From NCBI GenBank assembly GCA_903813345.2, contig CAIIXF020000006.1, forward strand, positions 35,316,436-35,380,435: a stretch of 64,000 nt of DNA, in the 5' to 3' direction. Shown here in pieces: positions 19,384-31,501 of this stretch (positions within the stretch are counted from its first letter, which is position 1; every line of letters begins with the position of its first letter). The position numbers and the translations under genes were made by a program. The DNA is from Owenia fusiformis (Eukaryota > Annelida > Polychaeta > Sabellida > Oweniidae). The notes under the pieces were generated by a model. That model was not told the DNA's origin. It worked only from the letters and a program-made list of their open reading frames with translations, and ran no database searches.

Positions 19384-20198
19384 GTTTTTGTAAATGTTGT
19401 TGACCTGAAGTCACTGTTAAAGGTACATGTAGTTGTTTTTCTGCAAAAGTAGTCTGTTCAATATGCAATGATGACATTTTTTTGTAAATGTTGTTGACCT
19501 GAAGTCATTGTTAAAGGTACATATAGTTGTTTTTCTGCAAAAGTAGTCTGTTCAATATGCAACAATGGCAATGTTTTTGTAAATGTTGTTGACCTGAAGT
19601 CACTGTTAAAGGTACATGTAGTTGTTTTTCTGCAAAAGTAGTCTGTTCAATATGCAACGATGACAATGTTTTTGTAAATGTTGTTGACCTGAAGTCATTG
19701 TTAAAGGTACATGTAGTTGTTTTTCTGCAAAAGTAGTCTGTTCAATATGCAACGATGACAATGTTTTTGTAAATGTTGTTGACCTGAAGTCACTGTTAAA
19801 GGTACATGTAGTTGTTTTTCTGCAAAAGTAGTCTGTTCAATATGCACCGATGACAATGTTTTTGTAGATGTTGTTGACCTGAAGTCACTGTTAAAGGTAC
19901 ATGTAGTTGTTTTTCTGCAAAAGTAGTCTGTTCAATATGCAATGATGACAATGTTTTTGTAAATGTTGTTGACCTGAAGTCACTGTTAAAGGTACATGTA
20001 GTTGTTTTTCTGCAAAAGTAGTCTGTTCAATATGCAATGATGACATTATTTTTGTAAATGTTGTTGACCTGAAGTCACTGTTATTAGGTACATGTAGTTG
20101 TTTTTCTGCAAAAGTAGTCTGTTCTATATACAATGATGACATTTTTTGTAAATGTTGTTGACCTGAAGTCACTTTTAAAGGTACATGTAGTTGTTTTT
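19384..20198. repeat. 95-bp tandem array
   Basis: Eight and a half units of about 95 bp, each with 'gttgttgacctgaagtcact', 'ggtacatgtagttg' and 'ctgcaaaagtagtctgttca'. The last unit is cut at 'gttgttttt' and resumes at 29329 ('ttctgcaaaagtagtccgtt'), so the next 9.1 kb is an insertion. Confidence 0.9.
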
Positions 20199-21573
20199 GG
20201 CTCACACAGTGAGCCTATGGGATCAACCAGGCGTCCGTCCGTTGGTCCGTCCGTCCGTATCTATATACCCTTATAAAAAATTCAACCTTGAAAGTCCGAA
20301 TTTAAACCATTTCCATCAATCATTGAATACTGATTGTTTCAACTACTAAGATCAAAGGAAAAACCATTGTACAATGATAAGCAATCATTGTGCAACCATT
20401 GCGTTCAACCAAGCAAAGTCAACTCTTTTTCAACGACTGCGCAACCATTTCTATACAATCATTGTAATCTGCAACCATTGTAAACTGCAACCATTTCACA
20501 TTGAAATGTAAACGGTTGCAATATGTTTTGTTCAATGATTACATAGTTCAACCCCTGCAACCATCCTGAATTAGTATCATTCCAATAAAATAATCATTTT
20601 ACCTGAATTAAAATTATCTTTAAGTAAGGATTTGAATCTACCTCTATTCAACAACAGTATATTAGGATATTTTTTCTGCAAGCATACATGCATGTTTATT
20701 ATAGTAAATTACTAAATTCATGTTCATATGTTTCTTTCTCCAGTACGGATTTATGAATGCGATACCAGACTAGTTTTCCACTCAATGGCATATGATAATT
20801 TATGTTCCCTGTCATTTACATTAATAACACAATTAAAAGTACCATATCTAGTGTTTATTTCCCTTTATCTGATATTGCCAAAATGATGTATCTTTAATGT
20901 TAATTATGAAAAGAATTTAGCGAAATTCCAATTTTGTTAAGAAATTGACCAAGGAAAATCTTAAGATTTCCTTTAAACTTAACAAAATCACAAGATGAGA
21001 CACAATGGTTTTTGTTCATGATTAGACTGATATATGATCAAAAGAAGCAGGATATAATGTACAAAATAATGCAAACATATGTAATCACAAGTTGATTGCT
21101 TTATTTAGTGAAAATGTTTTTATAGTAATAATGCATTCAGGCAGCAAAGACTTAATTTTTACAGTTTCAATTGGAAAACATCTGAATTAATAATTTCAGT
21201 AAAATTTTGTCGAGGTAGATGAATTATTGCTACACCCACGATATATAAATAGATTTGTATGGGAACATATTGATATCGGAGGGTTTAGCTTAGGACCCCC
21301 ACAAAAGTTTATGTACAATGAACAGGCCAGCAGCCAGCCCCCCTCAGCAAAATGGGTCTTCAAATGTTTCCATATATGTGTAGTTAACACCTAATATCAA
21401 GAGTATGACTCACTAAGAGAACTATTTTGATATTGACTGTATATTATGTGTGAAACACATTATTCACAACAGATTTAATTACCATGTTCTTTCTTGGCAA
21501 ATATTTTTTATAACAATGCTCAACACAACAATACCTACTACATATTGATATTCTCATTGGTTTAGGCAAATCA

Positions 21574-21668
21574 GAATGCTTGAACAGCCAATTAAAACGG
21601 TTGAACAGCTAATTAAAACGGTTGAACAGCTAATTAAAACGGTTGAACGGCTAATTAAAATGCTTGAC
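21574..21668. repeat. 24-bp tandem repeat
   Basis: Four units of 'gaacagctaattaaaacggtt' type with small changes, inside the left half of the 8.1-kb element. Confidence 0.8.
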
Positions 21669-21768
21669 CAGAAAAAGGGTTCATAGTCCTAGTTTCTGTT
21701 ATATCTATTTTCATCTTGTGTTATACTATATTACTATATATTTATTTTTATTCTCTATTTCATGCAGA

Positions 21769-21784
21769 GGGGGGGGGGGGGGGG
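21769..21784. repeat. G16 homopolymer
   Basis: Sixteen consecutive G. Shorter G or C runs occur near 24514 and 50168. Confidence 0.9.
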
Positions 21785-23199
21785 TAGTAAAAATTTAAAT
21801 AAAAGTGTTTTCAGATTTTTGAGGGTTTATTTCTTTATTCAATTACTTCAATAAGTGCTGAGAAATCTCAAATAGCAAGTATATGAAACTGCAAATAATA
21901 TTTTGAGATTTTTTTTATTTTATTTTATTTCATTTTTATTTAGTTTGTTTTACCATGGGCATTGAATAGATTGAAAGTCCATGGTTTTACTGTATTCACT
22001 AGGGCAGAGCATTTGTACTGAAAAGTGTTTTCAGTTTAAATAATAAGTGTTAATGATTAAAAAATAAAAACCAAAAACAGGGCTTATTTTTCAAAACTCT
22101 AAACTTTGAAAAAGCTGGAGGAAAATCTGGGAGATTTTCTTTGGCAAATTATTTATCAAGTTCTGGGTATGAAATAATTAAATTACATAGGATGCTTCCT
22201 TTATAGTAGACTCTAATCAAACTGAGAGTCTCTCTGTAATAATAGACAAGGTGCATTTTCATCTAGAGGAAATGTGGTAGGCGTTTAGTGTTAAAAGTGT
22301 TCTGACAAGTGTTTCTTATGTAACTTTTTATGCTGAATCCAAAAAACCATGTTGGCAAGCTGAAATATGATTATTTAACCCTTAAAATACCATGTTAGTC
22401 CCCCTACCCCCAAAATTCTCCCCTATCAGGAGGAAAAAATTCTTCAACCTAAAATAACTTTGATTTTATGGTTTTTATAAGTGAAATACATAGACATTGT
22501 ATAAAATAAACATTTAAAGTATGAATGATACGGATTACACTTAAGAAATCTGAATAAAAGCAAAAAGTATGTACCCCAGGGGGCAAATTTATGACCCATT
22601 TTTTACTTTTCGAGTCATAACTTTTTTATTAGACAATGTTGGATGCTAAAAAAATCCATGTAAAAGGCTTAATACCTGGTCTACTAATCCTGCAAGAATC
22701 AAAGTAATTCCTTTGACAATTGCCTTGAAAAAAATTAGTGAATTTAAGAAAAAATGACATTTTAGCTGGGACTGATTTTATGTGTGACTATAACTGACCC
22801 CTATTGCTTTAACATTTATCCCTCTGTGTTCATATATTTGGCATTTTAGAATAAATCTAAAATATAAAACTTATTTTAGCTAAGTTTTAGGAAGATTTAA
22901 GCTTTCTAGCATGTTCAAATATTAAAAATTCATGAAATATGATGTCTAAAATTGATAAGTTATAGGTATACCCTTGGAAGACCCCTATAATTTCTTATTT
23001 ATGAACATATTTGTACCAATATTAGTTTTCTAGCTTAGACAAATAGTGTATGATATATCCTGGCTTGGCTTTCTGGTGGTTTGAACAATCTTAGGTGTTA
23101 TCATTGAAAATTCATTCTTAAATCATAGGTCTGCAATCGATTAAATTCAAGTATACCATTAGCCAGTCTTAGCCTAGTATCATTCTACTGGTACAGGGT

Positions 23200-23737
23200 G
23201 TCAAAAAAAACAGGACCGAAGAAAAGTTAGTTAACTTTGTTAATCCTGCATATTCTGCCTCAAAACTTCAGAATTATTCAGTTCATTCAATATGAATTTT
23301 GTTGTGAAAGTTTCATGATAATCTGCCTGTGGAGTCAAAAACTACAGCACTTTACAACATATGTCCAATGTGGCCACCTCTCCTCTACATGCACAATCAA
23401 ATCTGGTGAAGGAAGTTGTTCAATTGTCCATGGCGTGACTGAAATCTATCTAGAGAAGTAAAACTAGTGTCAGACAAATTCTCAGATGTTCTTCAATTTT
23501 AAGTGGATAGCTTCATCAGAAGCTTTGCAATCCATGTTGGTATGTGTAGGAGAGTCATCAACAGCTTCGTTGGCTGGAGTGGTGGCCACATGGGGCATGT
23601 GTTGTAAAATGCTGTAGTTTTTTTACTTTATAAACAGATTATCATTAAATGTTCACAACAAAATCCACATTAAATGAAGTAAATAATTCTGAAATATTAA
23701 AGCAAAATATGCAAGATTGCCCAAAATAATCAACATG
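23200..23737. mobile_element. Foldback mariner-type MITE in the left arm
   Basis: Starts TA-CAGGGTGTCAAAAAAAACAG. 'actacagcactttacaacat' near 23340 pairs with 'gttgtaaaatgctgtagt' near 23602, and outer blocks pair too. The right tip seems truncated. The right arm of the 8.1-kb element lacks this sequence at the matching site (near 26525), which confirms insertion. Confidence 0.7.
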
Positions 23738-24176
23738 AACAAGCTATGATTTCATAGATTAGTTTGATGTATGACATATTCCGAGCTGACTCTCTGTTTA
23801 TTTAAACCATCTAAAAGAGGCTTAATCATTGAAAATCATTACAAATAAAGGTCTAAACAGACAGTATTAAGGTACACTATTAGAATACCCTAATTATTTC
23901 CAGGCTTAGAGTTTATTGGTACCTACTACTGTTTCATAGCTCGGAGGTTTAATATATGATATATTCTGACTAGTTTTTCTGCAGATTTGAACCAATGACA
24001 GGTCTAATCATTGATTATACTTCATATACTAGGTCTAAAATTGAAGTATTCAATAGAACCCTCTATGAAAATTCAAAAAAAAGATTCAAAATGATATTAA
24101 CCTCAACATTAGATCTGAATAAGGATTAAAATCCTTCATAGAGCTGAACAGGGAAGACAAGGCTAACTTCATTCTA

Positions 24177-25345
24177 GTGTTGATACATGGACCTGGTCCA
24201 AATCTTGATATACTTCATCCAAGTCCAAAGAAAGGGAAATTAGGAGCTTCATCTCAATGCATTTCAATGCATGATCCCTTATTTCATGACCACCAAAATT
24301 ATGGAAGGTGTGGCACAGTAAACTTAGAGGAAATGCACTAACTATTAGAATATAGTACCTGCTGCAGTTGAGCGAGGATTCTTGCATTGAACTATGTGGT
24401 AAAAGGCTCTACAAATTAAATCAACCAAGTTGATTGACCCCTATGCCAGTATGCTACACATGGGGAGTCCAAACAAGAATGATGTTTGGACTTGCGTTTT
24501 GAGATTCCATAGAGGGGGGGGGGGGGTGGTAATTTGCAAATCAAAACAAGAATCTATGGATATATAAGCACAAATGCCAAAGGGAAGGGTAACTAAAAAC
24601 ATTAAAGAAACCCAACAAGAAAAGCAAACCGCAAGTGCAAATCTGTCATAAGAAAAGTAGACCCTATATATCCCAAAACCATAATCTAACGTGAAAAGAA
24701 ACAATGTCTAACATCCCCCTCCCCCCTCCAATCGAGAACCAATATCACAATCCAGGACCAGAACACCAAGGGACATTTCATTCATACTGAAGTCATTACA
24801 ATACATGTTGAAGAAAAATTGAAAAAATTGATAGCCAATACTCATAACATCAAAAATAGTTGTAGATACTAGTACTCATAAAAGATAGAGTATTCAGTCT
24901 CTGGAAGAAGATAAAATATGTGACATGCTGCTGAAGTTTGGCATGTTTTCAGAAGATCCATTACTTAATCTCCAAAGTATATGTACAAAAGATGTACTCA
25001 CAGAAACAATCAACAGGCTTGACAGTTTGGCCAACAACAACTGGATGTCTTTGTGTCTTAGAGGTTGACACCAACAGGGTCAAATGAAAGACACAACATT
25101 TCTTGTTCTACTGAGCAAGCACCAACATTTTTTAAACTATATGCCTAATCCCAATATAAACGAGCAGAAAGTTGTTAAGGCAGACAGGAATGTTTTGCAG
25201 AATCTTATCACTGCATATGAAGCTAACCACAGACCTGTGGGCATCAATGAAATCATGAAACATGAGCTGATGTCTTTTCCAATAGCCCTCTCATTGACGA
25301 ATGAAACATTCAAGCCAACTCAAATGTACTCTACTCCTTAACTGT
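24177..25345 (+). pseudogene. Decayed gene of an unnamed transposon-associated family
   Basis: Plus-strand fragments in consistent order: about 24177-24320 (QRKGN*ELHLNAFQCMIPYF, with a stop in place of Trp), about 24930-25040 (LLKFGMFSEDPLLNLQSICT) and 25084-25340 (QKVVKADRNVLQNL, MKHELMSFPIALS). They resemble, from memory, a widespread uncharacterised invertebrate protein with 'GdW.LHl....M.p.F', 'F....L.nI.tg' and 'hEL...P.aL' blocks. Stops and gaps show it is dead. No function is assigned. The first block is repeated in inverted orientation in the right arm (25412-25618, minus strand, with Trp intact). Confidence 0.45.
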
Positions 25346-25411
25346 TTAACAAATGGTATTGAAATGCCAACCGTAATATTTCCAATATATGATCCTTCTT
25401 ACAAATTAGCA

Positions 25412-25618
25412 TCAATTGCATCTACATCTGAGGATTTGGCTACAGTCTTCAAGGAAGCAAAACTTCAGCAGTGAAGTGTACTGTGCCCCATCTTGCATCC
25501 TTTGGTGGTCATATCTCATGAAAAAGGGGATCATGCATTGAAATACATTGAGATGAAGCTCCCAATTTCCCTTTCTTTGGGCTATGGTGAAGCGTATCAA
25601 GATTTGGACCATGTCCAT
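25412..25618 (-). pseudogene. Inverted copy of the first block of the decayed gene
   Basis: Codes MDMVQILIRFTIAQRKGNW and ELHLNVFQCMIPFFMRYDH on the minus strand, the mirror image of 24177-24320 in the left arm and with fewer stops. It belongs to the inverted arm of the 8.1-kb element. An isolated fragment and not a gene by itself. Confidence 0.45.
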
Positions 25619-28600
25619 GTATTACTACCAGAATGAAATGTAATCCTTGTCTTCCTTGTTCAGCTCTATGAAGGATTGTAATTCTGATTTACAAAAGTCA
25701 TCCGAGATCACATCAATCAGTTGCTTTATTTGATTTCCAGATCCAATGTTCATTCTGAATCTTTTTTGAATTTCCCATATATGGTCCTATTGGATTTAAA
25801 TTTCAAAAATTGCTACTCTGCAAAGACTCTCATTAACTGAAACATCCCTCTAATTCAAAATGTTGTCAAAGTGAGTATACGCCATTTGTATACGCCATTT
25901 GTCAAGAATTTGCCAAGAGTAACACAGAAAGGTTAATGGGGACAGTGGGGGGAGGGGGTTTAATATGACTTAACATTGTTCAGGGAAGAAAACTCCATAA
26001 AATGAAGATTTGTATGAATCATTGGTACTTTTGCTCTCACGTCATGCAATTGTCAGGCTGCTTAGAATGAAATTAGCCTTGTCTTCCTAGTTCAGCTCTA
26101 TGAAGAATTGTAATTCTGATTCAGATCCAGTGTTGAGGTTAATGTCATTCTGAATCTTTTTTTGAATTTATCATAGAGGGTTCTATTTAATACTTCAATT
26201 TTAGACCAAGTATATTAAGTATATTCAATGATTAGACCTGTTGGGTGGTTCAAATCTGCAGAAAAACTAGTCAGAATATGTCATATATCAAACCTCCGAG
26301 CTATGAGACAGTAGTAGGTACCAATATATTCTAAGCCTGGAATTAATAAGGGTGTTCTAATAGTCTACCTTAATACTGTCCGTTTAGGCCTTTATTTGTA
26401 ATGGTTTTCAATGATTAAGCCTCTTAGATGGTTAAAATCACCAGAAAGTCAGCTTGGAATATGTCATGCACCAAACAACTAATCTATGAAATCATAGTTA
26501 GTTCATTTATGCTCATACCAGTAGAATGATACTAATGGTATACATGAATTTAATCGATTGCAGACCTGTGATTTAAGAATGAATTTTCAATGATAACACT
26601 TAAAAGATTGTTCAAACCACCAGAAAGCCAAGCCAGGATATATCATACATCATTTCTCTAAGCTAGAAAACTAAAATTGGTACAAATATGTTCATAAATA
26701 AGAAATTATAAGGGTCTTCCAAGGGTATACGTATAACTTATCAATTTTAGACATCATTTTTCATGAATTTTTAATAGTTGAACATGATAAAAAGCTAAAA
26801 TCTTCCTAAAACTTTGCTAAAATAAGTTTTATATTTTAGATTTATTCTAAAATGCTAAATTTATGAACACAGAGGGATAAATGTTAAAGCAATAGGGGTC
26901 AGTTATAGTCACACATAAAATCAGTCCCAGCTAAAATGTCATTTTTTCTTAAATTCACTAATTTTTTTCAAGGCAATTATCAAAGGAATTACTTTGATTC
27001 TTGCAGGATTAGTAGACCAGGTATTATGCCTTTTACATGGATTTTTTTAGCATCCATCATTGTCTAATAAAAAAGTTATGACACGAAAAGTAAAAAATGG
27101 GTCATAAATTTGCCCCCTGGGGTACATACTTTTTGCTTTTATTCAAATTTCTTAAGTGTAATCCGTATCATTCATACTTCAAATGTTTATTTTATACAAT
27201 GTCCATGTATTTCACTTACAAAAACCATAAAATCAAAGTTATTTTAGGTTGAAGAATTTTTTTCCCCTGATAGGGGTGAATTTTGGGGGTAGGGGGACTA
27301 ACATGGTATTTTAAGGGTTAAATAATCATATTTCAGCTTGCCAACATGGTTTTTTGGATTCAGCATAAAAAGTTACATAAGAAACACTTGTCAGAACACT
27401 TTTAACACTAAACGCCTACCACATTTTACAGAGAGACCTTTTGCAGAAAAGCACCCGGTCTATAAGGTTTGTTTTGCTTTGCCAAATTATTTTTGTTTTG
27501 TTTATGGATTAATGGATTAATAGTTTCTTTAGACACATCCTTCAAAGCAGACTCTAATCAAACTAGAGAGACTGAGTCTAACTGTAATCAGAGTTTTTTA
27601 AGTTATGTTTATCGACTTAATTATCTAAAACACATCCTGTAATGTCTGATTGCATTTTCTCTGTCAAATCTAAAATATCAAATCAATAAACAGATTATTT
27701 TCCGATTGAAGGATTTCTTACTTCCAGACACATCTTCCTTCCTTTATAATTGTGATGATTGCAAGGTGAAGTGTAAAATCCAAGACTTGACCCAAGCAAA
27801 AATATGTCAAATGTTTTTGCAATAACTTATAAAGTTTTGAAGGGATTTTGTAAAAATGAAAGTCATGACAGCGAGGGGATTTGCTATGCCTTAGCATTGC
27901 TGTTATCTAGATAATATACATGTGAGTGGGACAATCACCATCCGTCAAAGTTAGATGAAAATTCAAGTTAGGTTCAATATATTTTCATTCACAAGACAAG
28001 TTTACTAAACTATTTCAGTACTTTAAATATCTTTTTGATCAAACCATTTTAATTCTGACATGTATGCATGAAATACATACATTTGAAATATATTTTTTAA
28101 AGAGCAAGATAATTATTTTATGTTGTATTGAGATAATATTGCCATAGTTTTAAAGGGTTGCATTCGATTGAAATGGTTGCAAGAAATGCAACCAAAATTG
28201 TCAAGCGTTTACAATGGTTACATATGATTGAAACATTTTCAATGAGTTTACAACCAAAATTGTAATGGTTGCATCGTAATGGTTGGCATGGTTGCATAAA
28301 TGATCGGATCAATGATTGTACAATGATTGTGCAACGGTTTAAATTCGGACTTTCAAGGTTGAATTTTTTATAAGGGTATTACAAGACGTCCGTTCATCCG
28401 TCCGTCAACATTGGCCGCACAAATTAAAACTGCTATTCGGATTGAGTCATAGCCACATTCATTTTATGCATATCCATAATGCCTATTTGACCTATCATTG
28501 CCATTTCCCAAGTTCGCCCGGTTTCCGAGAAATTGCGGATTTTGACGTCAAAAAGTCAAATTTTCTGTAAATACTAGACACTTTGTTGAAGTAGAACTTT

Positions 28601-29365
28601 CAAATAACTTTTAGTAGTTGCTGTATATGCAAATAAAGTTTAAACACATTAAACACATCATTTGTTGCAACTTATGTCCTCTGAAGATTGAAAAGCTCTT
28701 GGAATTACAGCTTTTGGTGTTTACTCTATAAAATTTGACAAAAAGTAGGACTTAAGTCATTTTCAGGAAATTTCTCATGTATAAAGTCAATGGCAGGTTT
28801 TGTGATTGACAAGTTTCTCAAAGTTTGCCTTATACTTGATCATTTCTTGCAATGAATTACATCATTACTAGATTAAAGCATTCCTACATATTGCTTAATA
28901 TATGTCAGCATCAAATTTTTACCGTTTTTGAGATATTTGATGTCAAAAAACAGTAAAAATAAGTTATTTTTCAACTTGCTTCAATTTGACCAATTTTTTT
29001 TGAAAATCATCTACAAGTTGCCAGGAGTTCAAATCTGACATTTTAGGATTTGACCTTCAGTGACCTTCGAAAGGTCAAAAAAGTTGATTTTTCAAATTGA
29101 TTTTTGGATGTAAATTTTGGTCAGCTTAATCACAAAAAGACCTTACTGAGCTCTGACTAAGTAAAATTTTCAAGGTCAAAGGTCATCAAACTAGGTCACA
29201 CAACTGTGCTATCTAAGTTTCTCAAAGTTCGAGACTACAAATCCAAATCAATATTTTTGTTTGAAAGTCAGGATATACAGTCCTCTGAAGGTTCCAAACT
29301 GTGTGAGCACAGGACCATGGGTCCTTCATTCTGCAAAAGTAGTCCGTTCAATGCAAATGATTATA

Positions 29366-30358
29366 CAGGGTGATCGGAAAAAAAGGAGACCATTGAAGTA
29401 ATCAATTTCTCCTAAACTAGACAAGTGCCATCAATGAAATTTTGCATACACTGGAACAGTTATATGGAAATTTGTTACTGAAGGTTTCAATACAAGCATT
29501 CAACTGGTTCAGGAGCTATGATCATTTACATAACATGCTCCAAATAGGCACAATTGAGACCAACGCAGAGTTGGATTCATATGGCAAACTACCCTTACAT
29601 GTTCTGCCCTCTATGGCATTATTATGGCATTACATATAGCAGTGATTGCCTTCTTTAGGTCAACAATAGTCTGAGGATTGTTTTGGTATAGATTGTCTTT
29701 CAAATATCCATACAAAAAGAAATCAGCAGGATTCAAGTCTAGGCTGTAATGGCAATGAAGGGTTATCTGACATGTGGTTCATCATCCTGTTGCCAAAGTG
29801 CTGATTTACCCAATCTTAAGAGTCACTTTAGGTATTGGGCATAGTGCCATGTTACTAAAACCACTATATGGCACAATTAAATCCAATATGGAAACCAAGG
29901 GCTGCCCAAAACCTCCTTAGGATGATACTGTAACTGAGTGGGACCACTGAGTCAGAAGCCATAGGTCAGATAAGCTTCGTCTCCATACACCTCAAATTTG
30001 AATCCACCTGATTTCTTTTTGTGGGGCAATTTGAAAGACAATGTGTACCAAAACAATCCTGAGACAATTGCTGACCTAAAGGTGGCAATAAATGCTAAAT
30101 GTAATGCCATAACAAGGTCGGAATATGTAAGGGTATTTGCCAAATGTATCCAGCTCTGCGTTGGTCTCAATTGCGCCTATTTGGAGCATGTTATTTAAAT
30201 GATCATAGCTCCTGAACCAGTTGACTGCTTGTATTGACACTTTCAGGAACAAATTTCCATAGAACTGTCCTGATGTATGCAAAATTTCATTGATGTCACT
30301 AGTCTATTTTAGGAGATATTGCCTATTTCAATGGTCTCCTTTTTTTCCGGTCACCCTG
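29366..30358. mobile_element. Mariner-family element with very long inverted repeats
   Basis: 993 bp flanked by TA. The ends CAGGGTGATCGGAAAAAAAG and its complement CTTTTTTTCCGGTCACCCTG extend into inverted arms of about 370 bp (29366-29740 against about 29985-30358). Both arms contain transposase-derived coding sequence, so the arms arose by inverted duplication of the transposase 3' end, leaving a deleted middle. Confidence 0.85.
29998..30198 (+). pseudogene. C-terminal mariner transposase fragment
   Basis: Codes NPPDFFLWGNLKDNVYQNNP, then ETIADLKVAINAKCNAI, CIQLCVGLNCAYLEHVI. This matches the mariner transposase end '..DFFLWG.LK..VY...P.T...L..AI' and 'C....G.H.EH'. The catalytic third Asp segment is present but the N-terminal DNA-binding and first two catalytic Asp regions are missing. 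A mirror-image copy lies on the minus strand within 29440-29740. Confidence 0.8.
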
Positions 30359-30929
30359 TATAAGGAATGTTATCATATTCACAATTGTTTTTATTCATTT
30401 AGTATAATTATCTAGTAGTGTTACATTTACAGGGTTGGCAGGATACCCATAATAGGGGGTATATCAGTGCAAATTATCAAGAATTGAAAAAACATAGAAA
30501 TGTACTGTACTAATGTTTTTTGTGACCGTTATTTAGACTTTGGTATTCCAAATTTGGCATCTGTAACAAACTGTTACATTTTTGTTTTATACAAACATTG
30601 AAGAATTTTATTTACACTCAGTTGTTTTATTAGTATTTCACAATTATACATCGAAACTCTGAAGTGTATAGTTAACAGAATTGACAGACAGTAGGACAAC
30701 CTTCCTTCCTGTCTGTTCAGTTAAATCAGTAGCCTACTTGATGAGTGATGGGGTAAAATGAGATCAAGGTTTGGCTACTAAGTACATGCATAAATTGAAA
30801 TTCGAACATGACTGTATTCACGACTTCTATAAACTGTGAACAAAGTCAACATTTCACCTGGGGTATATTCGCGATCAAAACCCCTGATAATACGTGTAAT
30901 GTGTGATGTCATAACGGCGGGCCGTAGTA
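30359..30929. other. Stretch without recognisable genes
   Basis: AT-rich; nothing recognised apart from ATGGCGG and CGGGCC motifs close to 30915-30935. Confidence 0.35.
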
Positions 30930-30963
30930 ATGGCGGACCATAATGAATATTCGAAACATTTTG
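30930..30963 (+). CDS. Candidate first coding exon
   Basis: ATG in a YY1-like context (gtaATGGCGGAC) codes MADHNEYSKHF, then TTTTG|GTGAGT, a strong donor. No downstream exon was found and the protein is not recognised. It may be a transposon-borne promoter fragment. Confidence 0.2.
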
Positions 30964-30987
30964 GTGAGTTTTCATGTTCGAATCGTA

Positions 30988-31143
30988 ATATAGACCTCAG
31001 AGCAGGTGTAATATTGTCAAATACACCCCTTAGGGCTAGGCACAAAAGCTTTCGACTCCCTTCGGTGGTTTGGGGTACAGAAAACGTTTGCCTAGCCCTG
31101 CGAGGTGTATTCGACAATATTACCCCTGCTCTTCGGTCTATAT
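30988..31143. repeat. 156-bp long hairpin
   Basis: Arms of about 55 nt ('atatagacctcagagcaggt'... against ...'cctgctcttcggtctatat') with few mismatches around a 46-nt loop. It probably is a foldback MITE core. It lies 360 bp beyond the GPCR1 stop codon. Confidence 0.7.
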
Positions 31144-31501
31144 TTCTTAATTACGAGAGGGCTACTTTGTTGTGTAATTTTGTTTATGTCTTATATTTTT
31201 TATAATTTTATCTCATGAAAACACCTTTCATTTGTTGTTAATATGTCAACCTCTTCCAGGCTCTAAAATCGGTTGAAACCAGAGATTTTTTTCATTTTTG
31301 CCACCTTTTGACATTATACTACATACCTATACAACTACAGATGTTCAACTTAGTAAAATTAGACGGCAGAGATCATTTCTATACATTTTAAAAAGACAAT
31401 TTGTGTAAATTGGATGAAAATTGAAAATTTTCTCGTCACTCTGGGTTTCAAGGTCATTTCTGAGGTGACGAGAAATCTTGTCACTCCAGGTAGTCAAGAG
31501 G

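Larger units (their letters stand above)
20265..28378. mobile_element. 8.1-kb element with long inverted arms
   Basis: Ends TACCCTTATAAAAAATTCAA and its complement TTGAATTTTTTATAAGGGTA. Near the tips both sides carry degenerate 'caaccattg' repeats. The inner arms (about 22170-24340 and about 25490-27600) are long diverged reverse complements, for example 'atgtaccccagggggcaaa' near 22570 and 'tttgccccctggggtacat' near 27109. The spacer, about 24340-25490, carries a decayed plus-strand gene. Arm differences are later insertions (such as 23200-23737 in the left arm). Class unknown; long-TIR DNA transposon or foldback element. Confidence 0.75.
20199..29328. mobile_element. Composite insertion: outer GGCTCAC element split by an inverted-repeat element
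   Basis: The outer element starts with the palindrome GGCTCACACAGTGAGCC and GTCCGTCC repeats (20199-20264) and continues after the inner element at 28379-29328, ending 'gtgtgagcac' and the hairpin GGACCATGGGTCC. Its body has AGGTCA pairs and the 'caatttgaccaatt...atcatctacaagtt' module shared in reverse with 8.7-9.7 kb and 52-64 kb. The target site appears to be TT (20197-20198 and 29329-29330). Class uncertain. Confidence 0.65.

Noticed and set aside
19384-20198. CRISPR-like regular repeats
   Set aside because: Direct tandem repeat without unique spacers, in an animal genome.
19891-20205. 104-codon minus-strand frame with repeated EKQLHVP
   Set aside because: By-product of the 95-bp array.
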